Assembly: GCA_031255615.1 (NCBI GenBank)
Contig: JAIRSD010000160.1
Coordinates: forward strand, 1-13,377
Length of the DNA stretch: 13,377 bases
Direction of reading: 5' to 3'
From: Treponema sp.
GTDB lineage: Bacteria; Spirochaetota; Spirochaetia; Treponematales; Breznakiellaceae
How positions within the stretch are numbered: position 1 is the first letter of the stretch; the number at the start of each line of letters is the position of its first letter. Position numbers and translations under genes: made by a program. This document shows positions 7,725 to 13,240 of the stretch, piece by piece. The notes beneath the pieces are model-generated. The model saw only the letters and a program-made list of their open reading frames with translations, ran no database searches and was not told the origin of the DNA.

Positions 7725-8324
7725 TTATATCCCTTCCTTGATGATCTCGATCTTGATCCCCTCGTTCTGCTCCGGTTCGTCTTTGGGGGGGATGGTAACC
7801 TTAAGGATGCCGTTCTTAAATACCGCCCGTACCTTTTCCTGGGCGTATTTGTCCAGGGGGACGTAATATTTCTGTTTCTCGATATCCTTCATTTTAAGCC
7901 GCCGCTTTATGTACCGGAAGTTGTCCTGTCCCCCTTCCTGCTGGTATTCCCCCCGGGCAGCATGGTCCGGGTCGGCGGCTTCCGGCGACGGGGACAGGGC
8001 GGCCGGCGCGGCGGCGGAAAAAACCATGTAATCCCCCTGAAAAGAAAGGTTTATGTCCTTTTCTTCAAAACCGGCAAGGGCGAACTCAAAGCTCAGGCTT
8101 AGATCGCCGGACATATAAATATTCATGGGGGGATAGGAATAGTTTGGATAATAATCGGTGTTTTCGTCAAAGAAACCCTTGTCAAAGGGCCCGAAGGGCC
8201 GGCCGCCGGAAAAACCGTGTCCATAACGTTGGAAATTGTTATGGAGTTCGTCCTGGAAATTCTGCGCGGCGTCGAAGATCTCATCGAAGATCGACCCTAA
8301 ATCAACGTAACCTCTGCCTTTCAT
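7725..8324 (-). CDS. Small heat-shock protein, Hsp20/alpha-crystallin family
   Basis: This 199-residue protein has an alpha-crystallin domain at about 66-180: MNIYMSGDLSLSFEFALAGFEEKDINLSF, then YYVPLDKY and the closing A-x3-N-G-I-L signature (AVFKNGILKVTIP, 167-179). Such proteins hold unfolding proteins in the cytoplasm without ATP. The N-terminal 65 residues are rich in Phe, Gly and Tyr, as is common for this family. An Ala/Pro/Ser-rich, charged stretch at about 104-135 sits inside the domain and makes the protein longer than most bacterial Hsp20s. The C-terminal I-x-I-type tail appears as IKIEIIKEG. AAAGGAG six bases before ATG 8324 is the ribosome-binding site. It has its own promoter at 8430-8458 and is read towards the thuA-like gene. 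Confidence 0.92.
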   Translation of the reverse strand: MKGRGYVDLGSIFDEIFDAAQNFQDELHNNFQRYGHGFSGGRPFGPFDKGFFDENTDYYPNYSYPPMNIYMSGDLSLSFEFALAGFEEKDINLSFQGDYMVFSAAAPAALSPSPEAADPDHAARGEYQQEGGQDNFRYIKRRLKMKDIEKQKYYVPLDKYAQEKVRAVFKNGILKVTIPPKDEPEQNEGIKIEIIKEGI

Positions 8325-8376
8325 GATAGGCTCCTTTGCGCCCTTTCCCGCCGGGGATTATATCGGGCCTGTGATC

Positions 8377-8397
8377 AACCGGCTGTACAGCCCGGTT
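8377..8397. promoter_or_regulatory. Palindrome in the hsp20 leader
   Basis: GGCTGTACAGCC (8381-8392) is a perfect 12-base palindrome. AACC (8377-8380) and GGTT (8394-8397) extend it, with one unpaired C at 8393. It lies between the predicted promoter and the hsp20 start, so it could be a repressor site or a leader hairpin. It does not match the CIRCE/HrcA consensus. Confidence 0.45.
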
Positions 8398-8429
8398 ACG
8401 AGACCCCCGTAGGGCAGTCCCTATAGTAC

Positions 8430-8458
8430 AATATATCAGTTATCCGATTGTTTTTCAA
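8430..8458 (-). promoter_or_regulatory. Sigma-70-type promoter for hsp20
   Basis: On the minus strand TTGAAA (plus 8453-8458) and TATATT (plus 8430-8435) are 17 bases apart, close to the vegetative consensus. The predicted transcript would have a leader of roughly 100 bases before ATG 8324. I see no heat-shock-sigma pattern. Confidence 0.65.
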
Positions 8459-8472
8459 TTACAATGATTCCG

Positions 8473-8775
8473 TTATTTCGGTTCGGTGTCCCGGCGGAAC
8501 AGGTAAACGCCCAGGGCCAGGAGGAACATAGAAGCGGTTCCCACGGCGGCCCGGAGTCCTTCCCCGGAAAGGGGGAAAAAGCGGCCCGTAAAGCCAAAGC
8601 CCGCGGCAAAGCCCAGGGCCGGGGGCAGTATGGCCGCCGCCGCCTGGGACAAAAGGACCCGCCGGGGAACCGCCGGTCCCCGGCCCTCCTCCGGCGGGCG
8701 GAGGGGGCAGCCCGGCTCCGCGAAGCGGAGGCAGCCGGGGCAGGGGGAGGATTTACTCGGATTCGGGGTATTCAT
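8473..8775 (-). CDS. Small two-helix membrane protein with N-terminal cysteines (RseC-like)
   Basis: This 100-residue protein has Cys12, Cys15 and Cys23 (SPCPGC and PGC) in a short N-terminal part. Two predicted membrane helices follow, at about 40-62 (VLLSQAAAAILPPALGFAAG) and 75-93 (LRAAVGTASMFLLALGVYLF). The helical hairpin, with Pro in the first helix and Arg-Arg after the second, resembles the membrane part of RseC/MucC (SoxR-reducing system) proteins. The usual RseC N-terminal domain is absent, so the family call is tentative. ATG 8775 lies inside the end of the YmdB-like gene (23-base overlap), with GGAGGAAG immediately upstream, which points to translational coupling. I cannot assign a function. 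Confidence 0.6.
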   Translation of the reverse strand: MNTPNPSKSSPCPGCLRFAEPGCPLRPPEEGRGPAVPRRVLLSQAAAAILPPALGFAAGFGFTGRFFPLSGEGLRAAVGTASMFLLALGVYLFRRDTEPK

Positions 8776-9637
8776 CTTCCTCCGCCGGACTTTCCCGCTT
8801 TTCCCCCTCCGCCGGGGCCGCGTTTTTCCGGGGCATTTCGGGAAGTTCCAGCCGGATCCTTTCGATGGAAACGGCCTTTCCCGCGGCATCGAGGTCCAGC
8901 AGCACCCCCTGAAGCTCCGGTTTGACAAAGGCTTCCTTTGTCCAGTCGGGGACCCCGGTGAGGTACTCCTGAATCCGGGACTTTGTTTCCGTCCCTCCCA
9001 CGGATTCGGCGCTGCCCGTGCGGCCGGCATCGCATATCACCGCCGTACCTCCGGGAAGTACGGCTTCATCGGCGGTCTGGATCCTGGTATGGGACCCGAT
9101 GACCGCTGAACAGCGGCCCGCCGCCGCGATAAAGAGGGTCTTCTTTTCCGCCGTGGCCTCCGCGTGAAAATCCACGATCACATAGGGGGTCTCCTGGCGC
9201 AGCCGTTCCAAAAGGCTGGGAAGCATGGAGTAGGGGTTGTTCCCGTGAATTCTGCCAAAACCGCTTTGGCCCAGGAGCACCGTTACCGCCACCTTTTCGT
9301 TCCCCGCCTTGTAGATCCGCGCCCCCACGCCGGGGGCCTCGATATTCAGGTTTTCAGGACGCAGCACGTAGGGAAGCCGCCCCACATTTTCGGTTAAATC
9401 TTTTTTATAAAAACAACATTCACCGGTGGTAAGTACATTGGCCCCCAGCTTTCGCAGGTAGGCCGCGTGATTTCGCCCCAGGCCGTTCCCTCCGGTAGCC
9501 CCGTCGGCGCAGGCAATAACAAAATCAAAAGCCCCATGACCGGCATCGGACAACCGCTGCCGTAGTACCGGTAATCCATTTTTGAAGGCGTAGATTCCTG
9601 TTCTGCCGACTATCTCGGCCACATAGAGTATCTTCAA
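8753..9637 (-). CDS. YmdB/TIGR00282-family metallophosphoesterase-like protein with altered metal-site residues
   Basis: This 294-residue protein aligns end to end with YmdB-type phosphoesterases. Clear blocks are MKILYVAEIVGRTG, LRPENLN, VIVDFHAEATAEKK, GSHTRIQTADEAVLPGGTA and ICDAGRTG. Canonical family residues differ: the GDIVG Asp is Glu8; the NGEN pair is Asp45-Gly46 (CADGATGG); the GNH pair is Glu73-Cys74 (TGECC); and the second His of HTH is Arg185. His158 and His183 are kept. An acidic, low-complexity tail after about residue 268 is extra. The start is TTG 9637, supported by AGGAAG six bases upstream and by MKIL matching the family N-terminus. The closest relatives act as 2',3'-cyclic-nucleotide phosphodiesterases in the cytoplasm; whether this one does is open. 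It overlaps the next small gene by 23 bases. Confidence 0.85.
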   Translation of the reverse strand: MKILYVAEIVGRTGIYAFKNGLPVLRQRLSDAGHGAFDFVIACADGATGGNGLGRNHAAYLRKLGANVLTTGECCFYKKDLTENVGRLPYVLRPENLNIEAPGVGARIYKAGNEKVAVTVLLGQSGFGRIHGNNPYSMLPSLLERLRQETPYVIVDFHAEATAEKKTLFIAAAGRCSAVIGSHTRIQTADEAVLPGGTAVICDAGRTGSAESVGGTETKSRIQEYLTGVPDWTKEAFVKPELQGVLLDLDAAGKAVSIERIRLELPEMPRKNAAPAEGEKRESPAEEDEYPESE

Positions 9638-9696
9638 TCTGTACTTCCTGTTCGGTTATATGTACAGCCATACGGCCGTTCAGGAAGTATAACATA

Positions 9697-10242
9697 CTAA
9701 AAGCCGTTTCCCCAACCGCCGGAAAAACGGGGCCCCCAACCGCCGAGGACCCGTTCAAATTCCGCCGCCGCCCGGTAGTCCCCCAGTTCCCGGCAGGCGT
9801 CCCGCAGATTGTACACCGCGTCATAATACAGGGGCGTAATACTTATGGCTTCCTCGAAACAATGGCGGGCCTCCTCAAGGTTTCCCATGGTAAAGTAGAG
9901 GACTCCCAGGTTATTCCAGGTTTTAGGGGCGTTGTCGTCCCGAATCAGGGCCGAATGGTAACATTCTTCGGCCTCGTCAAACTGTTCCAGGTCGTAGTAT
10001 ACAAGGCCCAGGGAGAACCATGCCTCCGCTAAATCGTCGTCGATAATAACCGCCCGGCCAAAACTGTCAATGGCTTCGTCGTAACTGCCGATTCGCTGCT
10101 GGGCTATCCCCAGGTTCAACCAGAGCATGGGATTCTCCGGTTCCAGGGTCAAGGCCCGTTGAAATAGGGGTATGGCGTCGTTTGGACGGTTAGCTTCGGT
10201 CAACGCGATACCCGAATGATTAAGATACGCAGCATTTTCCAT
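9697..10242 (-). CDS. TPR-repeat protein
   Basis: This 181-residue protein is built almost wholly of tetratricopeptide repeats, helical pairs that bind other proteins. Repeats start near residues 5, 40, 74 and 108, with a fifth, poorer one near 142. Each shows the W/Y-x2-LG, A/G and A-x4-A positions (for example MLWLNLGIAQQRIG and AEAWFSLGLVYYDLEQFDEA). No signal peptide or membrane helix is visible, so a cytoplasmic scaffold is likely; the partner is unknown. The C-terminus ends in a Gly/Trp-rich tail (GGWGPRFSGGWGNGF). ATG 10242 is preferred over the adjacent TTG 10245 because GGAGGG lies five bases before the ATG. Only 59 bases separate it from the YmdB-like gene downstream on the same strand, so co-transcription is plausible. 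Confidence 0.9.
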   Translation of the reverse strand: MENAAYLNHSGIALTEANRPNDAIPLFQRALTLEPENPMLWLNLGIAQQRIGSYDEAIDSFGRAVIIDDDLAEAWFSLGLVYYDLEQFDEAEECYHSALIRDDNAPKTWNNLGVLYFTMGNLEEARHCFEEAISITPLYYDAVYNLRDACRELGDYRAAAEFERVLGGWGPRFSGGWGNGF

Positions 10243-10264
10243 CAAGACCCTCCCCTCTTACATC

Positions 10265-10293
10265 AATATAGTCCAAAAAACCCAAAACAACCA
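10265..10293 (-). promoter_or_regulatory. Possible promoter for the TPR gene
   Basis: TATATT on the minus strand (plus 10265-10270) is a good -10 about 25 bases before the TPR start. TGGTTG (plus 10288-10293) lies 17 bases further up but matches the -35 consensus poorly. Confidence 0.3.
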
Positions 10294-10347
10294 GATAGTT
10301 TCAAAGATCGGCCCCCGGTTTAAAGGAGGCCGAATCTCGAATCCCCT

Positions 10348-10587
10348 TTGGGCCGTTATATTAGGGCGAATTTTACGGTGTATTTACCGGTTCTTTGCAC
10401 GGCCTATGTCAATTCCAGGGAGGCCTTTGACAACGCCATTAAGGAGGCGGTGAGTTTTGCCCAGACCCACCCGGGGGTTCCGGTGTCCGCCTTTACCCTG
10501 GGGGTTCACCAGGAACTGTTTAGCGGCTGCTGGGACAACACCGGCATTTTCAGAAAAACGGCCTCCGCCATGAATCTGGCCCGGTAA
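10348..10587 (+). CDS. Hypothetical small protein, start uncertain
   Basis: This is an open frame of up to 79 codons. From about CTAYVNSREAFDNAIKEAV onward its codon choice (GCC, ACC, CTG, AAC) resembles that of the neighbouring genes, and the translated segment looks like a folded helical fragment ending in FRKTASAMNLAR. I do not recognise the family. No ATG is available: starts could be TTG 10348 or GTG 10378. AGGAGG at 10324-10329 is too far from either, which hints that the true N-terminus is lost or frameshifted. It could be a remnant of a longer gene. The gene upstream is divergent (TPR) and the DNA downstream is degenerate. Confidence 0.3.
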   Translation: MGRYIRANFTVYLPVLCTAYVNSREAFDNAIKEAVSFAQTHPGVPVSAFTLGVHQELFSGCWDNTGIFRKTASAMNLAR

Positions 10588-10849
10588 AGGCGATGCCGCT
10601 GTTCCGGTCCGGGGGGCCCGGCATGGTCGGGGGGACGCCGCCGGGATGCGGTCTTTGTCCTGGCCCTCAGCGTCCTGTTGTTGAGCATCGGCCCGGTGCG
10701 GCAGGGGAACAGCAGCTTGAGGTGGACAAGCTCTTTGCGGCGGGGGGGCGCAGCGGTGCGGCTGCTTGGCGGGGGCTCTGCCCCCGGTCCCCGCGGAACG
10801 GCCTGCGCCAAAGGCGCACGAAAGCGAGAGGCGGCAGCCGCACGGCTGC
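10588..10849. other. Gene-free stretch: coding debris and GC-rich hairpins
   Basis: From about 10650 a +1 reading gives DAVFVLALSVLLLSIGPV, which looks like a membrane helix. G-runs at 10609-10614 and near 10630 disrupt continuity with a possible ATG 10594, so it may be a frameshifted small membrane-protein gene. After 10740 the DNA turns into hairpins: CGGGGGC/GCCCCCG (10770-10786), TGCGCC/GGCGCA (10804-10818) and an 11-base stem at 10830-10853. I support no intact gene here. Confidence 0.4.
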
Positions 10850-10946
10850 CGCCCGCGCAAGGGATAGAAGCGGAATTCCCCGCCCCCGGCGGGGGCGGGG
10901 AATTGGAGCGGATAGCCCGGTCCCCGCCGGAGGCGGGGATGCGCCC
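10850..10946 (+). repeat. Modular hairpin element, family B, copy 1
   Basis: Fixed linkers CGCCCGCGCAAGGGATAG (10850-10867), GGAGCG, GATAGCCCGGTCCCCG and a final CGGGGATGCGCCC alternate with hairpins. The central hairpin here is a 14-base perfect stem, AATTCCCCGCCCCC (10874-10887) with its complement (10891-10904), around loop GGC. The last is TCCCCGCC/GGCGGGGA (10921-10939). An inverted copy with different hairpins occurs at 12626-12738, beyond the cyclase gene. Confidence 0.75.
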
Positions 10947-11046
10947 TAAAGAAACAGGACATTCGGTTTGTCGTGCTTTTTCCGGGGGAGTGTTGAGGCG
11001 GGCGGGACTTCTTTATGTCGGCGGTTCATGGTAAAATTGGCAAAAG

Positions 11047-12555
11047 GTGAAAGATTTAGCGGACTATAACGGGGCCACGTCTGAATATGAGGTGTTCGCG
11101 TTTCTGTACGACAGGGTTCTAAGCCGGGAGATACGGACTTTTTCGGGGCTGCGGGCTTTTGTGGAGCCGATTCTGCGGAATCAGCGGATTCATCCGGTGG
11201 TTATGCGGGTTTTTGAGCTTATTAAAAAAATAAATTGGGGGTTTTTCGCCGATATTTCGCCGGTTACGCACAAAAAACTGTGGAAGGAGCTGGTTATCGC
11301 CGATAAGGTTTTTCCCGAAGCGGGGGATCTTAAGCGGACGCTCCAAATTTCCAACCTCTATATTTCCATGCTGGATATTCACGGCTACACGAAATTTTGC
11401 CAGGAGTCGCGGACGAATCTGTCCCGGCTGCATACACTGGACCGGATTATCAACCGCGAGATTCAGCAGATTGCCGGGCAGTGCCAATCGGTGAGCCGGC
11501 GGGAGCGGGGGGATGAGATTGTCGTTGTCTCCGCCGGGGCTTCCGACGCTCTGACGGTAACGCTGAGTATCATCGACTACTTCGCCAAGACCGGCGTGGT
11601 GGAGGATCCGGCTATCGCGAACAAGCGGGTGGGGGACGAGGCGAAGAATCTGCCGGCCTTTAAGATTTCCGCGGGTATAACCGGGGGAAATACTACCAGT
11701 CCGCTGATCATAACCGAACAGGGGGAGCTTTCCGGGTTTCTGCTTAATTCGGGGGCGCGGCTTCAAACCAGGGCCAACGAGCTTTCCCCCCGGGAGTCCC
11801 GGGTCATGGCGGCCAGGCAGGTGCAGATGAACTACCTGAAGGAAAATCAGGGCGAACGGACGCCGCTTTTTCAGAGCGGCCGGATTTTCTTTTTTGATAC
11901 GGGGCAGATAGAATTTAAGGGGGTCATGCTTCCTTCCTGCGAGGTGGTTTTTAATCCCCGGGATCGCTACAAGGAAAAGGTGTCGGCGGCCCTGCAAAAG
12001 CTGTTCGGGTCCATCCGGGATAATCTGTGGGAGCAGCGGATCTTTACGGATCTGGTGGACCTGCTGATTATGACCGCCCAGGTCATGCCGAAGTTTCAGG
12101 TGATTCCTCCCCGGCCGCTGCGGGGCATGCAGACTCTGACCAACGAGTCCATGGTGGGGCTTTGCCGCAGCGCCTCCCGGGCCTACATTATGGACGAGGA
12201 CTACCACAGCGCCGTAACGATTCTCCAGGAACTTGCCGGCCTGGCCGAACAGGTCCCCGAATACGACCGGCTGATACTGGATTATCTTAAAGGGACAGTC
12301 GATAAATACGCCATCCTGCTGGGCGCCTACGAGTCCGCCATCGACAAACAAATTGATGAACAGGCCGAGACAATTTTCCCCGGCAATAACTTTCGGGTGT
12401 GGCAGGCGGCGAAAAAAGGCATTGCCGTGTATGAAAAATTAAAGGCCATGGGCCGGCGGAGCAAAGAGATTACCGCGAAAAAAAATCTTTGGTACAAACT
12501 GATTAAACAGTTCCAGGGCGAGATGGGATTTACCTTACACTCCGGGAAAAAATAG
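11047..12555 (+). CDS. Class III nucleotide cyclase-domain protein (probable adenylate cyclase type)
   Basis: This is a 502-residue protein with a central class III cyclase homology domain at about residues 102-302. The first metal Asp is Asp110 (MLDIHGYTKF). The second is Asp156 (RRERGDEIVVV). ISAGITGG (207-214) matches the glycine-turn segment, and GFLLNSGARLQ supplies the transition-state pair Asn234-x3-Arg238. The catalytic set therefore looks complete, and cyclic nucleotide synthesis is plausible. The N-terminal 100 and C-terminal 200 residues are mostly helical and I do not recognise either. No membrane segment is seen, so it should be soluble. GTG 11047 is the first start after the in-frame stop at 11032, but its ribosome-binding site is poor. 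Codon third positions use more T and G than the hydrogenase genes. It stands alone between inverted hairpin elements. Confidence 0.85.
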   Translation: MKDLADYNGATSEYEVFAFLYDRVLSREIRTFSGLRAFVEPILRNQRIHPVVMRVFELIKKINWGFFADISPVTHKKLWKELVIADKVFPEAGDLKRTLQISNLYISMLDIHGYTKFCQESRTNLSRLHTLDRIINREIQQIAGQCQSVSRRERGDEIVVVSAGASDALTVTLSIIDYFAKTGVVEDPAIANKRVGDEAKNLPAFKISAGITGGNTTSPLIITEQGELSGFLLNSGARLQTRANELSPRESRVMAARQVQMNYLKENQGERTPLFQSGRIFFFDTGQIEFKGVMLPSCEVVFNPRDRYKEKVSAALQKLFGSIRDNLWEQRIFTDLVDLLIMTAQVMPKFQVIPPRPLRGMQTLTNESMVGLCRSASRAYIMDEDYHSAVTILQELAGLAEQVPEYDRLILDYLKGTVDKYAILLGAYESAIDKQIDEQAETIFPGNNFRVWQAAKKGIAVYEKLKAMGRRSKEITAKKNLWYKLIKQFQGEMGFTLHSGKK

Positions 12556-12625
12556 CGGCCCGGGGAGGCAGGCAGATAAATTGGTCTTGTGCAATTCCCG
12601 TTGGAATTCTGTGTATCGTATATAT

Positions 12626-12738
12626 GGGCGCATCCCCGGCGCTCCGCGCCGGGGACCGGGCTATCCGGGGCTCCGCTATCGCTCCGGCCCCGCCTGCGGC
12701 GTGGCTGCTCCGCACCCCTCCTATCCCTTGCGCGGGCG
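12626..12738 (-). repeat. Modular hairpin element, family B, copy 2 (inverted)
   Basis: Read on the minus strand it has the same linkers as 10850-10946 in the same order: CGCCCGCGCAAGGGATAG, then GGAGCG, GATAGCCCGGTCCCCG and CGGGGATGCGCCC. Different hairpins lie between them, and a longer insert follows GGAGCG. The terminal stem is CCCCGGCG/CGCCGGGG (12634-12653). It begins 70 bases after the cyclase stop. Confidence 0.75.
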
Positions 12739-12766
12739 AAAAACGGCATCCCTGCCGTTTTTCGCC
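12735..12766. repeat. Perfect 14-base-pair hairpin
   Basis: GGCGAAAAACGGCA (12735-12748) pairs with its full complement (12753-12766) around loop TCCC. It abuts the CGCGCAAGGGATAG linker of family B copy 2, just as a different hairpin (10830-10853) abuts that linker in copy 1. Confidence 0.85.
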
Positions 12767-12920
12767 TTACGGAGTTGCCGCGCTCCGCACGGCAACTCCT
12801 GGCATGGTTACAGCCGGCCTCCCTGCCGGCGCATCCATGCCATTGCTGAGCTTGGGGTTTTCGCTATGCGAAAACCCCAGGAAATGAAAACAGCCGACAT
12901 CCTGTCGGCCTAAAGCAACC
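12746..12920 (+). repeat. Tandem 175-bp repeat, unit 1, composed of hairpins
   Basis: This is the first unit of a direct tandem duplication with a 175-base period. It contains, in order: the right arm of the 12735-12766 hairpin; GGAGTTGCCG/CGGCAACTCC (12771-12799); a nested hairpin with outer GGCATGG/CCATGCC (12801-12841) and inner GCCGGC/GCCGGC; GGGGTTTTCGC/GCGAAAACCCC (12854-12878); and GCCGACA/TGTCGGC (12893-12909). It has no coding character. Short open frames here are products of the hairpins. Confidence 0.9.
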
Positions 12921-13095
12921 GCATCCCTGCCGTTTTTCGCCTTGCGGAGTTGCCGCGCTCCGCACGGCAACTCCTGGCATGGTTACAGCCGGCCTCCCTG
13001 CCGGCGCATCCATGCCATCGCTGAGCTTGGGGTTTTCGCTATGCGAAAACCCCAGGAAATGAAAACAGCCGGCATCCTGCCGGCCTAAAGCAACG
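12921..13095 (+). repeat. Tandem 175-bp repeat, unit 2
   Basis: This near-identical second unit differs from unit 1 at a handful of positions, including 12769 against 12944, the ATTG/ATCG difference near 12843 and 13018, and a paired change. In its last hairpin GCCGGCA/TGCCGGC (13068-13084) replaces GCCGACA/TGTCGGC, so the stem remains perfect. The left arm of the first hairpin is missing because the duplication junction cuts through it. Confidence 0.9.
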
Positions 13096-13103
13096 GCAAG
13101 ACG

Positions 13104-13126
13104 GGAGTTTCGCAAAGCGAAACTCC
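13104..13126. repeat. Perfect 10-base-pair hairpin
   Basis: GGAGTTTCGC (13104-13113) pairs with GCGAAACTCC (13117-13126) around loop AAA. It directly follows the tandem units and directly precedes another hairpin. Confidence 0.85.
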
Positions 13127-13159
13127 GCAAAACCAAAAGGCGCAGCCTTTTGGTTTTGC
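13127..13159. repeat. Perfect 15-base-pair hairpin
   Basis: GCAAAACCAAAAGGC (13127-13141) pairs with GCCTTTTGGTTTTGC (13145-13159) around loop GCA. It is the longest stem of the array and abuts the preceding hairpin without a spacer. From 13160 to 13240 I see no gene. Confidence 0.85.
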
Positions 13160-13240
13160 CTCTTTGCCGGCGGCAGATACGCTGTCTTCGGCGCCATGAC
13201 TTTTCGCGTGGAACGCCGAAACGCAAACCCCCCGAAAATC

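Noticed and set aside
8464..9109. Plus-strand open frames opposite the YmdB-like and RseC-like genes
   Set aside because: They are antisense to genes with recognisable conserved motifs and good ribosome-binding sites.
11119..12351. Long minus-strand open frame opposite the cyclase gene
   Set aside because: The plus strand carries aligned cyclase motifs at correct spacing; the opposite frame has none.
12746..13095. CRISPR-like array
   Set aside because: The repeat period is 175 bases with only two units, there are no short repeats separated by unique spacers, and no cas gene is present.
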